Source: Actinomycetota bacterium | GTDB lineage: Bacteria; Actinomycetota; Acidimicrobiia; Acidimicrobiales; CADCSY01 | Assembly: GCA_016178435.1 (NCBI GenBank) | Contig: JACOTK010000048.1 | Location: 1 to 18,565 of the forward strand | DNA length: 18,565 nucleotides | Direction: 5' to 3' | In this document: one piece after another, positions 1 through 8,588 of the stretch | How positions within the stretch are numbered: position 1 is the stretch's first letter | How the letters are laid out: each line of letters opens with the position of its first letter | Notes under the pieces: generated by a model | The model's database searches: none | The model's input: only the letters and a program-made list of their open reading frames with translations | What the model was told of the DNA's origin: nothing | Program-made: the position numbers and the translations under genes

Positions 1-2350
1 TGGGGCTGCGCACGGTGAGGGCAACATCGGGATCGAGGAGGTCGGGGGCCCTGTGGGGTTCACGACAGAACTCGATCAACGGTCGCAGGGTCACCGACCA
101 TCGAAGTTGATCCGTGACCCCCGACATGTTCGCCTTGCACGCAGCGATGCGTTCCGGATCGCTGAGGAGTGTGAACAAGGCCTCCTCCAAGGCGTCGACG
201 TCTCCCGGTGGAACGGTCAGTCCCACGCCCGCCGACTCGATGAGGTCGGCCAGCGAGTCGCCCGCCGTGGCCACGACCGGCAACGATGCCCAGAGATAAT
301 CGAGGATCCGTGTCCGGAAGGAGAACGCCGTCTCGACGTGGTCGAGGTGGGTGCTCACGCCGATGTCGGATTCCAGCAGGTAGTTCTGGCGATCCTCGTA
401 CGCGACCCAGCCTTCGTTGAAGAAGACATGCGTGCCGACGAGGTCGAGCTCGTCGGCCAGGGCACGGGTTGCCACGGCCATCTGCATCTCGGGGACAAAG
501 GGGTTCGGGTGTTTCAGCCCGAGGAAGTAGAGGCGCACCTCGGGAATGCGACGACGGAGCTTGTCGATCGCCCGCAACAAGGTGAGCGGGTCGAACCAGT
601 TGTAGATGCCGCCGCCCCACAGGATCACCTTGTCGTCATCGCCGATGCCCTCCACGATGCCCTTGATCGCGGATTGCGTGGCGATGGGAGGTGTGTCGGC
701 GACACCGAAGGGCATCAAGGTGATGAGCTTGTCGAGATTCTCGCTGTCGTCATAGGTCAACGGGTTGATGCGGCCCACGGCAGCCAGCTGACCAAGCCAG
801 AAGTCGCGCTGCTTGTCGCTGGCGCAGAGGAAGAAGTCGCCACGCGTGAGTTGTTGGTTGAGGACCTCCGTCGCGGCGCGCACGGTGAGTCGACGTTCGG
901 TCTCGCCCAGATCGCGTGCCTGCTCGAGCTGTTCGAGATGGAACGGGTCGTAGATGTCGACGACGATGACCTTCTTCGAGCGATGCAGGGCGGGGTGCTC
1001 GTGCATCAAGAAGCCCTGGAAGACCAGGACGTCACACCAGGCCTCGAGCTTCTGAAGGTCATGGCCGTTGACGTGGCGCACGACGAAGTCCGGGTGACTC
1101 AGTTCGCAGGCCTGTGTGGTCACCAACTCGACATCGTGTTCCCGGGAGAGTGCCAAGGCGATCTGCCAGGCCCGGATCGCAGGACCCGCCATCTTCTTGC
1201 GCAGGGTGTCGCCTGTCGCGACCACGATCTTGCGCCGGGGTGAAAATGGCCTGTCGACACCGAAGGCCTCGGTGGCGGCGGCAAAGCCCTCGAGGAAATA
1301 GGGATGGTCGATGTTCGGGTGGAGCGGAAGGCGGAACATCCGCGTGATCTCCGCATCGGTGCGCTGCCGTGCCTCCTGCAGGGCCACCCGGGTTGCGTGC
1401 AGGCCGGGCAGGGCCTCGACGAAGGCGTCGATCGCATAGGCGGGCGCAACGGTTTGCTTGGAGACGGTGATCTCGTCGGCCTGCTCGTCGACGACCCCGC
1501 GTTCGAGGTCGAGCGCGTGGGGATCATCTCCACCGAGAGCGACACCACGGCGGATGGCCAGGGCCATTGCAGCGGGAAGCGCGATGGCAAGGTTCTCGGC
1601 GTCGTAGTTCTTGTAGATCGTGAAGAGGGCGTTGCGCTCGAGAAGGTAGTGCTCGCGCCAGCGGGCGAAGCGTGCCATGGTGCCGTGGTGCCTGTGGAAG
1701 ACCAGTGACCCGGGCACGTAACGCACCTTGTGCCCCAACAGCCAGAGCCGCCAACCGAGATCGACATCCTCGAAGAACATGAAGTATCGGTCGTCGAAGC
1801 CGCCAACCCTGCGGAAGGTCTCGGTACGCATGACCATTGCCGCACCCGAGGCAAAGAGGATGTCCCGGGCGTCGTCATGGCGTCCGTCGTCAGGTTCGCC
1901 GGCATGGAGCTTGAAGCCGTGCCCGTAGAACGACAGCGCGGCATCGACGAAGTCGATGGCATTGCCCTCCCAGTCGAGCACCTTGCTCGCCACGCAGCCC
2001 ACCTCGAGGTCGCTGTCGAGCGCGGCCACCGCGTGGCGCAGCCAACCAGGGTCGGGCCGCGCATCGTTGTTGAGAAAGGCGACGAACGTGCCGCGGGCTG
2101 CCTCGACTCCCCGGTTGCAGCCACCGGCGAAACCGGTGTTCTCGTCGAGGGCGAGGACCCTCACGTTGGGAAAACGCTGACCGATCACCGCCGCGCCGCC
2201 GTCACCGGAGGCATTGTCGACCACGATGACCTCGAGATCCTCCTTGGGCCAGTCGAGCTCGCCGAGTCCCTCCAGACAGGTCAGCGTGTCGTCGGTGCCC
2301 TGGTAATTGACGATCACGACCGAGACCATGGCGTGGTTGGAGCCCTTCAT
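1..2350 (-). CDS. Two-domain GT2-GT4 glycosyltransferase, 3' end beyond left edge
   Basis: This reading frame is open from an ATG at 2350 to the left edge (783 codons, no stop), so the C-terminus is missing. Residues ~8-250 form a GT-A family 2 domain: VVIVNYQG near 11, VDNASGD at 44-50, NTGFAGGCNRG at 71-81, the metal-binding region LNNDARP at 93-99, and the catalytic-type FFEDVDLGWRL at 192-202. After a linker, residues ~371-770 form a GT-B, family 4-like domain beginning RRKIVVATGDT and containing ETAFSFRTRILDYLWASLPVVAT near its donor site. There is no signal peptide, so it should act in the cytoplasm on lipid-linked glycan. The start overlaps the stop of the upstream Wzt-like ATPase as ATGA, implying translational coupling. 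By family, it would add two sugars, or initiate and extend a chain. Sugar identities cannot be read from sequence. Confident on family, moderate on role. Confidence 0.9.
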   Translation of the reverse strand, partial: MKGSNHAMVSVVIVNYQGTDDTLTCLEGLGELDWPKEDLEVIVVDNASGDGGAAVIGQRFPNVRVLALDENTGFAGGCNRGVEAARGTFVAFLNNDARPDPGWLRHAVAALDSDLEVGCVASKVLDWEGNAIDFVDAALSFYGHGFKLHAGEPDDGRHDDARDILFASGAAMVMRTETFRRVGGFDDRYFMFFEDVDLGWRLWLLGHKVRYVPGSLVFHRHHGTMARFARWREHYLLERNALFTIYKNYDAENLAIALPAAMALAIRRGVALGGDDPHALDLERGVVDEQADEITVSKQTVAPAYAIDAFVEALPGLHATRVALQEARQRTDAEITRMFRLPLHPNIDHPYFLEGFAAATEAFGVDRPFSPRRKIVVATGDTLRKKMAGPAIRAWQIALALSREHDVELVTTQACELSHPDFVVRHVNGHDLQKLEAWCDVLVFQGFLMHEHPALHRSKKVIVVDIYDPFHLEQLEQARDLGETERRLTVRAATEVLNQQLTRGDFFLCASDKQRDFWLGQLAAVGRINPLTYDDSENLDKLITLMPFGVADTPPIATQSAIKGIVEGIGDDDKVILWGGGIYNWFDPLTLLRAIDKLRRRIPEVRLYFLGLKHPNPFVPEMQMAVATRALADELDLVGTHVFFNEGWVAYEDRQNYLLESDIGVSTHLDHVETAFSFRTRILDYLWASLPVVATAGDSLADLIESAGVGLTVPPGDVDALEEALFTLLSDPERIAACKANMSGVTDQLRWSVTLRPLIEFCREPHRAPDLLDPDVALTVRSP

Positions 2351-3561
2351 TGCCCTGGGCCTCCATTCCGGTCGTGCGCCCAGGTGCCGCCCAGCGAGAC
2401 GATGCCCTGCTCTTCCTGAGGCTCACCGCGTCGGACGTCGAAGCGGAATGCCCGGTGGCGATTGTCGTAGGCATGGGAGCACGTGAAGTCGAGGAGCGAC
2501 GCGGTGAGATCGTACGTTCCGGGCAACAACAGCAGCCGGTCGACCCGCAGGTCCACGGTTCCGCTGCCGCTGATGGTATCGGGCACCATATCGGCCTGAC
2601 GGGTGTTCGGGCCTGTCACCTGCACTCCTTCGAGGGTGTAGAGGGCAAGTCCGAACACGGGTTTCTGGATGGGCTGACGGGCCTCCCAGTGGAACCTGAA
2701 GGTGACCGGTTCTCCGGTTTGCACCTCGGTTGTGGCCGACCCCGCGGCATCGAGCAACTCGATGTGCTCGATGCGAGCCTCGCCCGAGCCCCAGCGCGTG
2801 CCCAGCTCGCCGTCGGGTGCCCGGTCGGTGTGAACGTCGCCGAGATAGGTGTCGATCACCTGGCCCGGAGGGCCGATGACCCTCAATCTCCCGTGTTCCA
2901 GGAGGGCGACCTCATCGCACAGCGTCCGCACGGACCCGAGGGCGTGCGAGACGATGACGATCGTCTTCCCGCTCTCCTTCAACTCGGCGAACTTCTCGGC
3001 GCACTTCCTTTGGAACTGCTCGTCCCCGACGGCGAGCACCTCGTCGACCAGAAGCACCTCGGGGTCGACGTTGATGGCGACCGAGAAACCGAGGCGAACG
3101 TACATGCCCGACGAGTAGTTCTTGACCGGTGTGTCGATGAAGTGCTGCAGACCGGCAAAGTCGACGATCTCATCGAAGCGCTCCTCGATCTGGCGCTTGC
3201 TGAGCCCGAGAATCGAGCCGTTCAGGAACACGTTCTCCCGTCCGGAGAGCTCGGGGTGAAAGCCGGCTCCCAATTCGAGCAGCGCCGACATCTTGCCGTT
3301 GACGGTGATGGCGCCCTCATTGGGGTTGAGGATGCGTGCCATGCACTTCAGGAGGGTGCTCTTCCCCGAGCCGTTCTCACCGATCAGGCCGAAGGTGCCA
3401 CCCTTGGGCACCTCCAGGGAGACGTCCCTGAGCGCCCAGAACTCCTCGAACTCGACCCGCTTCCGCTGGAGCAGGGTTCCCTTCAAGGTCTGGTTTCGCT
3501 CGTGGTAGAGGCGGTAGCGCTTGGAGACGTTTCGAACGGAGATGGCCGGTCCGCTGCTCAA
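2347..3561 (-). CDS. Wzt-like ABC transporter ATP-binding protein with C-terminal glycan-recognition domain
   Basis: This is the ATPase of a polysaccharide ABC exporter (Wzt/TagH/RfbE class, 404 residues from the chosen start). It has Walker A GENGSGKST at 61-69, the ABC signature YSSGM at 149-153, Walker B VLLVDE at 169-174 followed by VLAVGDEQF, and the H-loop in IVSHA at 203-207. Residues ~260-395 match a Wzt-type C-terminal beta-sandwich, which in characterised homologues binds the finished glycan and gates export. I chose a TTG start at 3561 because it overlaps the permease stop as TTGA and has GGAGGAG just upstream. A longer reading to an ATG at 3633 would add 24 residues that look like out-of-frame permease sequence. 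Its partner is the permease directly upstream. Likely part of one operon with the permease and the GT2-GT4 gene. Confidence 0.93.
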   Translation of the reverse strand: MSSGPAISVRNVSKRYRLYHERNQTLKGTLLQRKRVEFEEFWALRDVSLEVPKGGTFGLIGENGSGKSTLLKCMARILNPNEGAITVNGKMSALLELGAGFHPELSGRENVFLNGSILGLSKRQIEERFDEIVDFAGLQHFIDTPVKNYSSGMYVRLGFSVAINVDPEVLLVDEVLAVGDEQFQRKCAEKFAELKESGKTIVIVSHALGSVRTLCDEVALLEHGRLRVIGPPGQVIDTYLGDVHTDRAPDGELGTRWGSGEARIEHIELLDAAGSATTEVQTGEPVTFRFHWEARQPIQKPVFGLALYTLEGVQVTGPNTRQADMVPDTISGSGTVDLRVDRLLLLPGTYDLTASLLDFTCSHAYDNRHRAFRFDVRRGEPQEEQGIVSLGGTWAHDRNGGPGQ

Positions 3562-4391
3562 AGCTCCTCCGCCAGGTTGCCCGACAGGCGGTTGAAGACG
3601 ATCATCCCGATTGTCATGGTCGCGACGCTCCATGCAGCGAGGTAGATGATGTCGCCTGCGGGAGGGAGACGCAGGTCGTAGAGCAGGTCGCGATAGGCCT
3701 CCACGAAACCGACCATGGGGTTGAGGTGATAGAGCGAATCGAGCCCCATGCCGAGAATTCGGAAATGGTGGTCTGCCGCTGCTCTTTCAACCACGTTGAT
3801 GGGGTACACGATCGGCGTGGCGTAGAACCAGATCTGGAGGATGATCCCGATGAAGTGCTGCACGTCTCGGAAATAGACATTGAGCACGCTGAGCATGAGG
3901 CCGAGACCAAGGACAAAGACGCTCTGCAGGAGGATGAGGAGCAATGCCAACGGTATCCACGGGAGCGCCATGTTGCCGAACAGCAACAGGATGACGACAA
4001 GCACGCCCATCTCGATGAGCATCGAGACCAGCCAGGAGATCAGGCTGGCGACGACCAGCACCTCACGAGGAAAATAGACCTTCTTGATCAGGTTGGCGTT
4101 GGTGACCAGGGCTGACATGCCGCCGACCATCCCGTTGGAGAGGTAGTTCCAGGGCAGGAGGCCGCAGAGCAGGAAGAGGGCGAAGACCTTGAGGCCGCTC
4201 GGTGACCCCCCGTCGGGGGTCACCTTGAGAAAGAAGCTGAAGACCAGGCTGTAGATGAGAACCGTTGCGAGGGGGTTGATGAGGGACCAGGACCAGCCGA
4301 TCACCGATCGTTTGTACTTGCCACGCAGTTCACGAAGGGTCAGATTGATGGTGAGTTCGCGGGCGTCCGCGTAGTCAGCGAGTTTGGTCAC
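3558..4391 (-). CDS. Wzm-like ABC-2 type polysaccharide export permease
   Basis: This 277-residue integral membrane protein has the ABC2_membrane pattern. It has a basic amphipathic N-terminus with the LTLRELRGKYKRSVIGW motif (residues 18-33), which is typical of Wzm/TagG-type permeases, and then about six hydrophobic segments (near 36-56, 67-90, 110-137, 143-170, 180-200 and 247-266). The length is normal for the family. It would form the transmembrane channel that, with the Wzt-like ATPase, exports an undecaprenyl-linked glycan. The start is GTG at 4391 with GGAG five bases upstream. Its stop overlaps the next gene's TTG start. The protease gene ends 62 bases upstream with no clear terminator between them, so co-transcription is possible. 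Confidence 0.94.
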   Translation of the reverse strand: MTKLADYADARELTINLTLRELRGKYKRSVIGWSWSLINPLATVLIYSLVFSFFLKVTPDGGSPSGLKVFALFLLCGLLPWNYLSNGMVGGMSALVTNANLIKKVYFPREVLVVASLISWLVSMLIEMGVLVVILLLFGNMALPWIPLALLLILLQSVFVLGLGLMLSVLNVYFRDVQHFIGIILQIWFYATPIVYPINVVERAAADHHFRILGMGLDSLYHLNPMVGFVEAYRDLLYDLRLPPAGDIIYLAAWSVATMTIGMIVFNRLSGNLAEEL

Positions 4392-4453
4392 AGCAACTCC
4401 ACGCTAATCGGGAAACGGCAGGCCTCTCCATTTTGTGCGTGCGTGCGGCGTCT

Positions 4454-6493
4454 TCAGTTGGTGGGGACGATCCGCGCTGTGTCGACGTCCTTCAAGGTCC
4501 CGACCAGGAGCGAGCCGCTGAACCCGCCGACGTCGATTCCCCCGGTGAATCCGGGCGCCACGGCATAGAAGCTGCGGAGCATCGTGCCGTCGGCTCCTCG
4601 GGCCGTGACGTGCGGCCCACCACCGGGGCCGGGCCCGGTGAGGATCTCGTCGCGTCCGTCACCCTCCAGATCGACCGTGCCGACCCGGACACCACCGGCG
4701 AATCCGGGGTCATAGGCAAAGAAGCCTGCGTAGGGGGTTCCATACATGGAAAACGCACGTACGTGGGGACCCCCTCCTGCGCCGGCGCCGGTGACGATCT
4801 CGTCGCGACCATCGCCGTCGAGGTCACCGGTGGACACGTCGACACCACCGGTGAAACCGGGGTCGTAGGCGAAGAAGCTCGCCAGCAGCGTGCCGTCGGC
4901 GCGCCGCACCGTGACGGAAGGACCCCCTCCTGCTCCGGCGCCGGTGACGATCTCGTCCCGACCATCGCCATCGACATCGCCGGCGGCCACGTTGACGCCA
5001 CCGGTGAAACCCGGGTCGTAGGCGAAGAAGCCGGCGAGCGGCGTGCCGGAGGCGTTGAACCCCCGAACGTGGGGTCCGCCACCGGGTCCGGCGCCGGTGA
5101 CGATCTCGTCGCGACCATCGCCGTCGAGGTCACCGGTGGCGACGTCGACGCCGCCCCGGAAACCGGGGTCGTAGGCGTAGAAGCTTCCCAGGATGGGACC
5201 GGTTCGATCGGCGACGATGACGTGGGGCCCGCCACCGGCCCCCGCCCCGGTGACGACTTCCTGGTCTGCGTCTCCGTCGACATTGCCGCCCGCGATCCGC
5301 AAGCCGTTTGCGAGCCCGCCGTACGGGGACCAGGTCGAAACGGCCCTGCCTGCATCCACCCGCAACGTGCCGGCTCCGATCTCGACGGCGGTCGAGGTCA
5401 GCAGGTCGGCCACCTGGTCGTTGGTCAGTCCCGGTGAGCGGGCACGCATCAGCGCGACGACGCCGGAGACGATGGGCGTGGAGGCCGAGGTGCCGGTGAA
5501 AGGGGCGATGACGCCGGAGCTGTTCGGGGCAGGGACGCTGACCCCTGGGGCATAGAGGTCAACCCAGGAGCCCGTGTTGGAGAACGGGGCAATGGTGTCG
5601 TTCGTGGTCGTGGAGCCGACGGCGATCACTCCAGGGCTTGCCGCCGGATACACGGGTGTCGTTGCCCCATCGTTTCCTGCGGCGGCAACGATGACCGCTC
5701 CCTTGTTGCGCGCGTAGCCGACGGCCTCGTCCAGAGCCACCGAAGCCGCTCCCGCAAAGGCCATGTTGATCACGTTGGCGCCGCTGTCGGCCGCTGCGTG
5801 CAGGGCCGAGATCACGTCCGAGAGCAGCCCGGCGCCGCTCTGATCGAGGACCTTGTAGGAGCGAAGTCCCGCATTCCAGCCGGTGCCTGCGATGCCCACG
5901 CCGTTGTTCGTTGCGGCGCCTGCGATCGCCGCGACCGAGGTTCCGTGCGTGGACGGACCGTCACCGACATAGTCGATCTCACCGGCCACCAACTTCGAGG
6001 CCACATCGGGATTGCCGGGGTCGACACCTCCGTCAAGCACGGCGATGGTGACGCCGGACCCCTTGGAGTTGCTCCACGCTGCGTCGAGGTCGATCTGGTT
6101 CACGTAGGTTGAGGTCAAGCCGTTGCAGGCGCCCGGTGAGCTGATGCAGGGGTCGTTGGGCAGATCGGCTGCCCGGTAGGTCAGGTCGGGCTCGACGGCC
6201 AGAACGCCGGGAGTGGCTGCCAGCGTCGCGAAGTTCCGGTCCGACGATGCGATGGCCACGGTCCGACCGCCGATCCCGTGGCCGTTCCGGAATGCGGAGA
6301 CGCGCTCCAGCGCCTGGCGCACGTGGTCGGTGGTGTCGAAGGTGACCAGCACCGATCGGGTTTCACCGGCGCCGGCAACACCGGGTGCGAGCAGGCCTGC
6401 GACGATCGTCGCAAGCGAGCCGATCGCACACAGGCGACCAACGGCGAACGTGGTCCGCCGGTCCTTCCGGGCTGGGACGTGATGGATCGGCAT
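4454..6493 (-). CDS. Secreted subtilisin-like S8 serine protease with FG-GAP/VCBS-type repeats
   Basis: The protein has 679 residues. A basic N-terminus and hydrophobic stretch (residues ~16-42, ending GVAGAG) form a signal peptide. Residues ~46-110 resemble an I9-type inhibitor propeptide. The S8 catalytic domain spans ~135-385, with Asp154 in AVLDGGVD, His183 in STHGTSVA, oxyanion Asn274 in AAAGNDG and Ser336 in GTSASTP, so all catalytic residues are present. Cys116 and Cys123 could pair. Residues ~396-660 hold five units of ~51 residues with N/DxDxDG-type loops (404, 455, 506, 557, 608), plus a partial last one. Such loops bind calcium in FG-GAP and VCBS proteins and often fold as a beta-propeller. 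I chose ATG 6493 because AAGGAG lies at good spacing and a signal peptide follows. The in-frame sequence further upstream is unlike protein. Substrate is unknown; maturation of a neighbouring secreted protein is possible but inferred. Confidence 0.93.
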   Translation of the reverse strand: MPIHHVPARKDRRTTFAVGRLCAIGSLATIVAGLLAPGVAGAGETRSVLVTFDTTDHVRQALERVSAFRNGHGIGGRTVAIASSDRNFATLAATPGVLAVEPDLTYRAADLPNDPCISSPGACNGLTSTYVNQIDLDAAWSNSKGSGVTIAVLDGGVDPGNPDVASKLVAGEIDYVGDGPSTHGTSVAAIAGAATNNGVGIAGTGWNAGLRSYKVLDQSGAGLLSDVISALHAAADSGANVINMAFAGAASVALDEAVGYARNKGAVIVAAAGNDGATTPVYPAASPGVIAVGSTTTNDTIAPFSNTGSWVDLYAPGVSVPAPNSSGVIAPFTGTSASTPIVSGVVALMRARSPGLTNDQVADLLTSTAVEIGAGTLRVDAGRAVSTWSPYGGLANGLRIAGGNVDGDADQEVVTGAGAGGGPHVIVADRTGPILGSFYAYDPGFRGGVDVATGDLDGDGRDEIVTGAGPGGGPHVRGFNASGTPLAGFFAYDPGFTGGVNVAAGDVDGDGRDEIVTGAGAGGGPSVTVRRADGTLLASFFAYDPGFTGGVDVSTGDLDGDGRDEIVTGAGAGGGPHVRAFSMYGTPYAGFFAYDPGFAGGVRVGTVDLEGDGRDEILTGPGPGGGPHVTARGADGTMLRSFYAVAPGFTGGIDVGGFSGSLLVGTLKDVDTARIVPTN
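4514..5308 (-). repeat. FG-GAP/VCBS-type repeat array in the S8 protease gene
   Basis: Five tandem units of 153 bases encode ~51-residue repeats with the core pattern GDxDGDGRDEIVTGAGxGGGPHV and a spacer of the type FFAYDPGFTGG. Two units 306 bases apart (4782-4833 and 5088-5139) share a 52-base identical run, which indicates recent duplication or gene conversion within the gene. Confidence 0.85.
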
Positions 6494-6556
6494 GTCGAGC
6501 GCTCCTTGGTTCCGCACTACCCGGTTTGTAGCAGGTTGCGACGGGTACGTCCGGCA

Positions 6557-6564
6557 CCCCCCCC
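6557..6564. repeat. Eight-base C (G on minus strand) homopolymer
   Basis: A run of eight C residues lies in the 76-base gap between the amidase stop and the protease start, flanked by CCGG on both sides. It is outside any reading frame. It could vary in length through slipped replication, but nothing here shows an effect on expression. Confidence 0.5.
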
Positions 6565-6569
6565 GGCGA

Positions 6570-8588
6570 CTAGTTCTTGCGACAACCGATGAGGGCGTTT
6601 GTCCCGGGGCCGACATTGATCGCGTAGACGCAGATCTGGTGGCTCCCTGGGCCCGCGCCGACCTCCGTGTCGAACCCGTGCGCGGGTCCGTAGCTCGGCA
6701 GGATCCCGGCCACGTCCGGTCGGGAGGCTTCGGCGGTGAAGCTCGTCGCGAACGTGCCGTCGACATAGATGTGGACGGCAACGGGTTGTGCGGTGTTCGG
6801 GTCGAGCGTCCACCCTGCAACTCGCACGCCGCCGGGCGCCCCGGTGACCAGATCGAGTGAGCCGATGGCATTGTCCGAGGTGGGTACGGCGCGACAACCG
6901 ATGAGCGTGTTCGTCCCGGGGCCGATGTTGATGGCGTAGGTGCAGACCTGGTGGTAACCGGGACCGACCCCGACGACCGTGTCGAACCCGTGCGAGGGTC
7001 CGAAACCGGGCAGGAAGGCGGCAACGTCAGGCCGGTCGTTGTCGGCGGTGATGCTTCCGGTGAAGGTGCCGTCGACATAGATGTGCACGGTGATGGCTTG
7101 TGCCGCGTTCGGGTCGAGCGTCCACCCCGCAACTCGGATGCCGCCGGGCGCCATCGTGACCAGATCGAGCGAGCTGGTCGGGAGATCGGTGATCTCTACG
7201 CCCCGACACCCGAGCAGTCTGTTGTTCCCTGGTCCCACGTTGATGCCGTACGCGCAAACGGTATGGCTGCCTGCTCCGACACCGACGGAGGTGTCGAAAC
7301 CGTGGTTTGATCCGTAGCCCGCATAGGTGTCTCCGATGTCGGGACGGCTCATGTCAGCGGTCATGCTCGCCGCGTACGATCCGTCCACGTAGATGTGAAC
7401 GCTGATGGGATCGGCGACGTCAGGGTCGAGGGCCCATCCCGCCACTCTGGCGCCACCCGGCGCGATGGACGCGACGTCGAGGGACCCGATGGGTGCCGTG
7501 AGGGCCGCAGCCGTCAGGACGGCAGCGTTGCGGATTGCCGGAAGCTGGTCGTAGAGCAGTTGTCCCGGACAGGTGGTCGACTTGCCGTCCCGATGCCCGG
7601 CGATCGCCGGGAACACCACGACATTGCCCTGGGCGAACGTGTCGTTGCCACCGGAGGTCATCGTCGCCGTCCCGTTGGGGTCGACGCCCGAGGTTCCCAA
7701 CTTCCAGCCGAGCACCCGACTTGCCGCGGCCACCGATGCCTGCGAGGGGGCGGTGGTTCGGAAATCACCGAGTATCGCCACCCCGACCGACCCGGTGTTG
7801 AACCCCTCCGTGTGGGCACCGACGACCGGAGCGTCCAGACTCCCGGCGCGACCCTCCCAAGCGGTTCCGAAACGGTCGACGAGGAAGTTGTAACCGATGT
7901 CGTCCCAGCCATTGCTGTCCATGTGGTACGCCTGGATCGAGCGGAGCATTGCGGGAACGTCGGCGGCTGCGTAGTCGTTCGCATTGACCGTGTGATGCAC
8001 GAAGCCCATCTGAACCTTGGGCGCATTGGTCAACGCCGTCTTCGGCTCACGGGCGCCCCATGCCGATCGAGGTTGAACTGCCGGCTGGTTCGGACCGGCC
8101 GCTGCCTGCACCCGCTGTTCGCCGTTGTCGCGAACGAGGAAGACCTCTGCTTGGGCTGCCGAGTCGGGGAAATGGAGTTCGTAGCCGTCCGCGACGCCCA
8201 CCCAGGTCGGCTTGCTCGACGGCCGGGTCGCACGACCTTCGGGGCCGTTCGGGTCGGGAGCGTCGTCGTTGTCGATCTCGATGGTGGTCCACTCGCTCCA
8301 ACCCTGGCTGCTGTGGGTCCGCATCTGTGTGCCGCCGCCTCCGGACCAGGTGGCGCCGATGAGGCGGAACGGTTCCACCCCGGTCCCCGACGCGGCGAGT
8401 GGGACCGGCGCCGTCGACTGGGCCCGAACAGCGCTTGCTCCCGAGACCACGATCGTTTCGACCGTCGTGGTCTCGGCTGATGCGGCGTCCGCGGCGGCAG
8501 GATGGGTCGTCAGGCCGGCAAGGCCCGTGAGTCCGGCCACGATGGCCCAACCGGTCACCGTCTGTATCCTGCGAAGCTGTCGATTCAA
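6570..8588 (-). CDS. Secreted N-acetylmuramoyl-L-alanine amidase (PGRP/amidase_2 fold) with three two-cysteine repeats
   Basis: The protein has 672 residues. The signal peptide is at ~1-37 (basic NRQLRR, then a hydrophobic core, then AAADAASA). Residues ~40-160 form an N-terminal region of unknown type. The PGRP-like zinc amidase domain is at ~172-360. Likely zinc ligands are His198 (in FVHHT), His332 (in GHRDGK) and Cys340 (in TTCPG), with the catalytic-type Tyr233 in IGYNF, so it should be active on peptidoglycan stem peptides. Residues 368-463, 472-567 and 575-670 are three copies of the repeat shared with the SpoIID, M23 and CAP proteins of this window. I chose TTG at 8588 because GGTGG precedes it and it supplies the positive n-region. 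A GTG at 8558 behind AGGA is an alternative but would remove that n-region. The stop of a 15-codon upstream ORF overlaps this TTG. Confidence 0.92.
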   Translation of the reverse strand: MNRQLRRIQTVTGWAIVAGLTGLAGLTTHPAAADAASAETTTVETIVVSGASAVRAQSTAPVPLAASGTGVEPFRLIGATWSGGGGTQMRTHSSQGWSEWTTIEIDNDDAPDPNGPEGRATRPSSKPTWVGVADGYELHFPDSAAQAEVFLVRDNGEQRVQAAAGPNQPAVQPRSAWGAREPKTALTNAPKVQMGFVHHTVNANDYAAADVPAMLRSIQAYHMDSNGWDDIGYNFLVDRFGTAWEGRAGSLDAPVVGAHTEGFNTGSVGVAILGDFRTTAPSQASVAAASRVLGWKLGTSGVDPNGTATMTSGGNDTFAQGNVVVFPAIAGHRDGKSTTCPGQLLYDQLPAIRNAAVLTAAALTAPIGSLDVASIAPGGARVAGWALDPDVADPISVHIYVDGSYAASMTADMSRPDIGDTYAGYGSNHGFDTSVGVGAGSHTVCAYGINVGPGNNRLLGCRGVEITDLPTSSLDLVTMAPGGIRVAGWTLDPNAAQAITVHIYVDGTFTGSITADNDRPDVAAFLPGFGPSHGFDTVVGVGPGYHQVCTYAINIGPGTNTLIGCRAVPTSDNAIGSLDLVTGAPGGVRVAGWTLDPNTAQPVAVHIYVDGTFATSFTAEASRPDVAGILPSYGPAHGFDTEVGAGPGSHQICVYAINVGPGTNALIGCRKN
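6579..7487 (-). repeat. Two-cysteine RVAGW/VHVYVDG repeat array, 3 copies (amidase)
   Basis: Three ~100-residue units share GSLDL, GGxRVAGWxLDP, VHIYVDG, HGFDT, VCxYxINxGPGxN and GCR. The two cysteines of each unit are 16 residues apart (445/461, 549/565, 653/669). This repeat family is shared with three other proteins in the window. Confidence 0.88.

Noticed and set aside
53..1243. 396-codon plus-strand ORF
   Set aside because: It is antisense to the GT2-GT4 gene, whose translation shows clear family motifs across this whole region. The plus-strand product has low-complexity composition typical of GC-rich shadow frames.
1120..2124. 334-codon minus-strand ORF
   Set aside because: It overlaps the GT2-GT4 gene in another frame of the same strand, and its composition is rich in Ser, Arg, Thr and Pro without motifs.
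2350..3645. 431-codon plus-strand ORF
   Set aside because: It is the exact antisense of the Wzt-like ATPase gene, with no recognisable motif.
4514..5308. Regular direct repeats read as a CRISPR array
   Set aside because: The period is 153 bases, units diverge at codon third positions, and they encode FG-GAP repeats in frame. There are no short spacers and no cas genes.
6494..7132. N-terminal extension of the S8 protease to 7132
   Set aside because: The extra 213 codons run through the amidase gene in another frame. A good ribosome-binding site and signal peptide mark ATG 6493.
7395..8480. 361-codon plus-strand ORF
   Set aside because: It is antisense to the amidase catalytic region, which has intact zinc ligands. 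The plus-strand product looks like no protein family.
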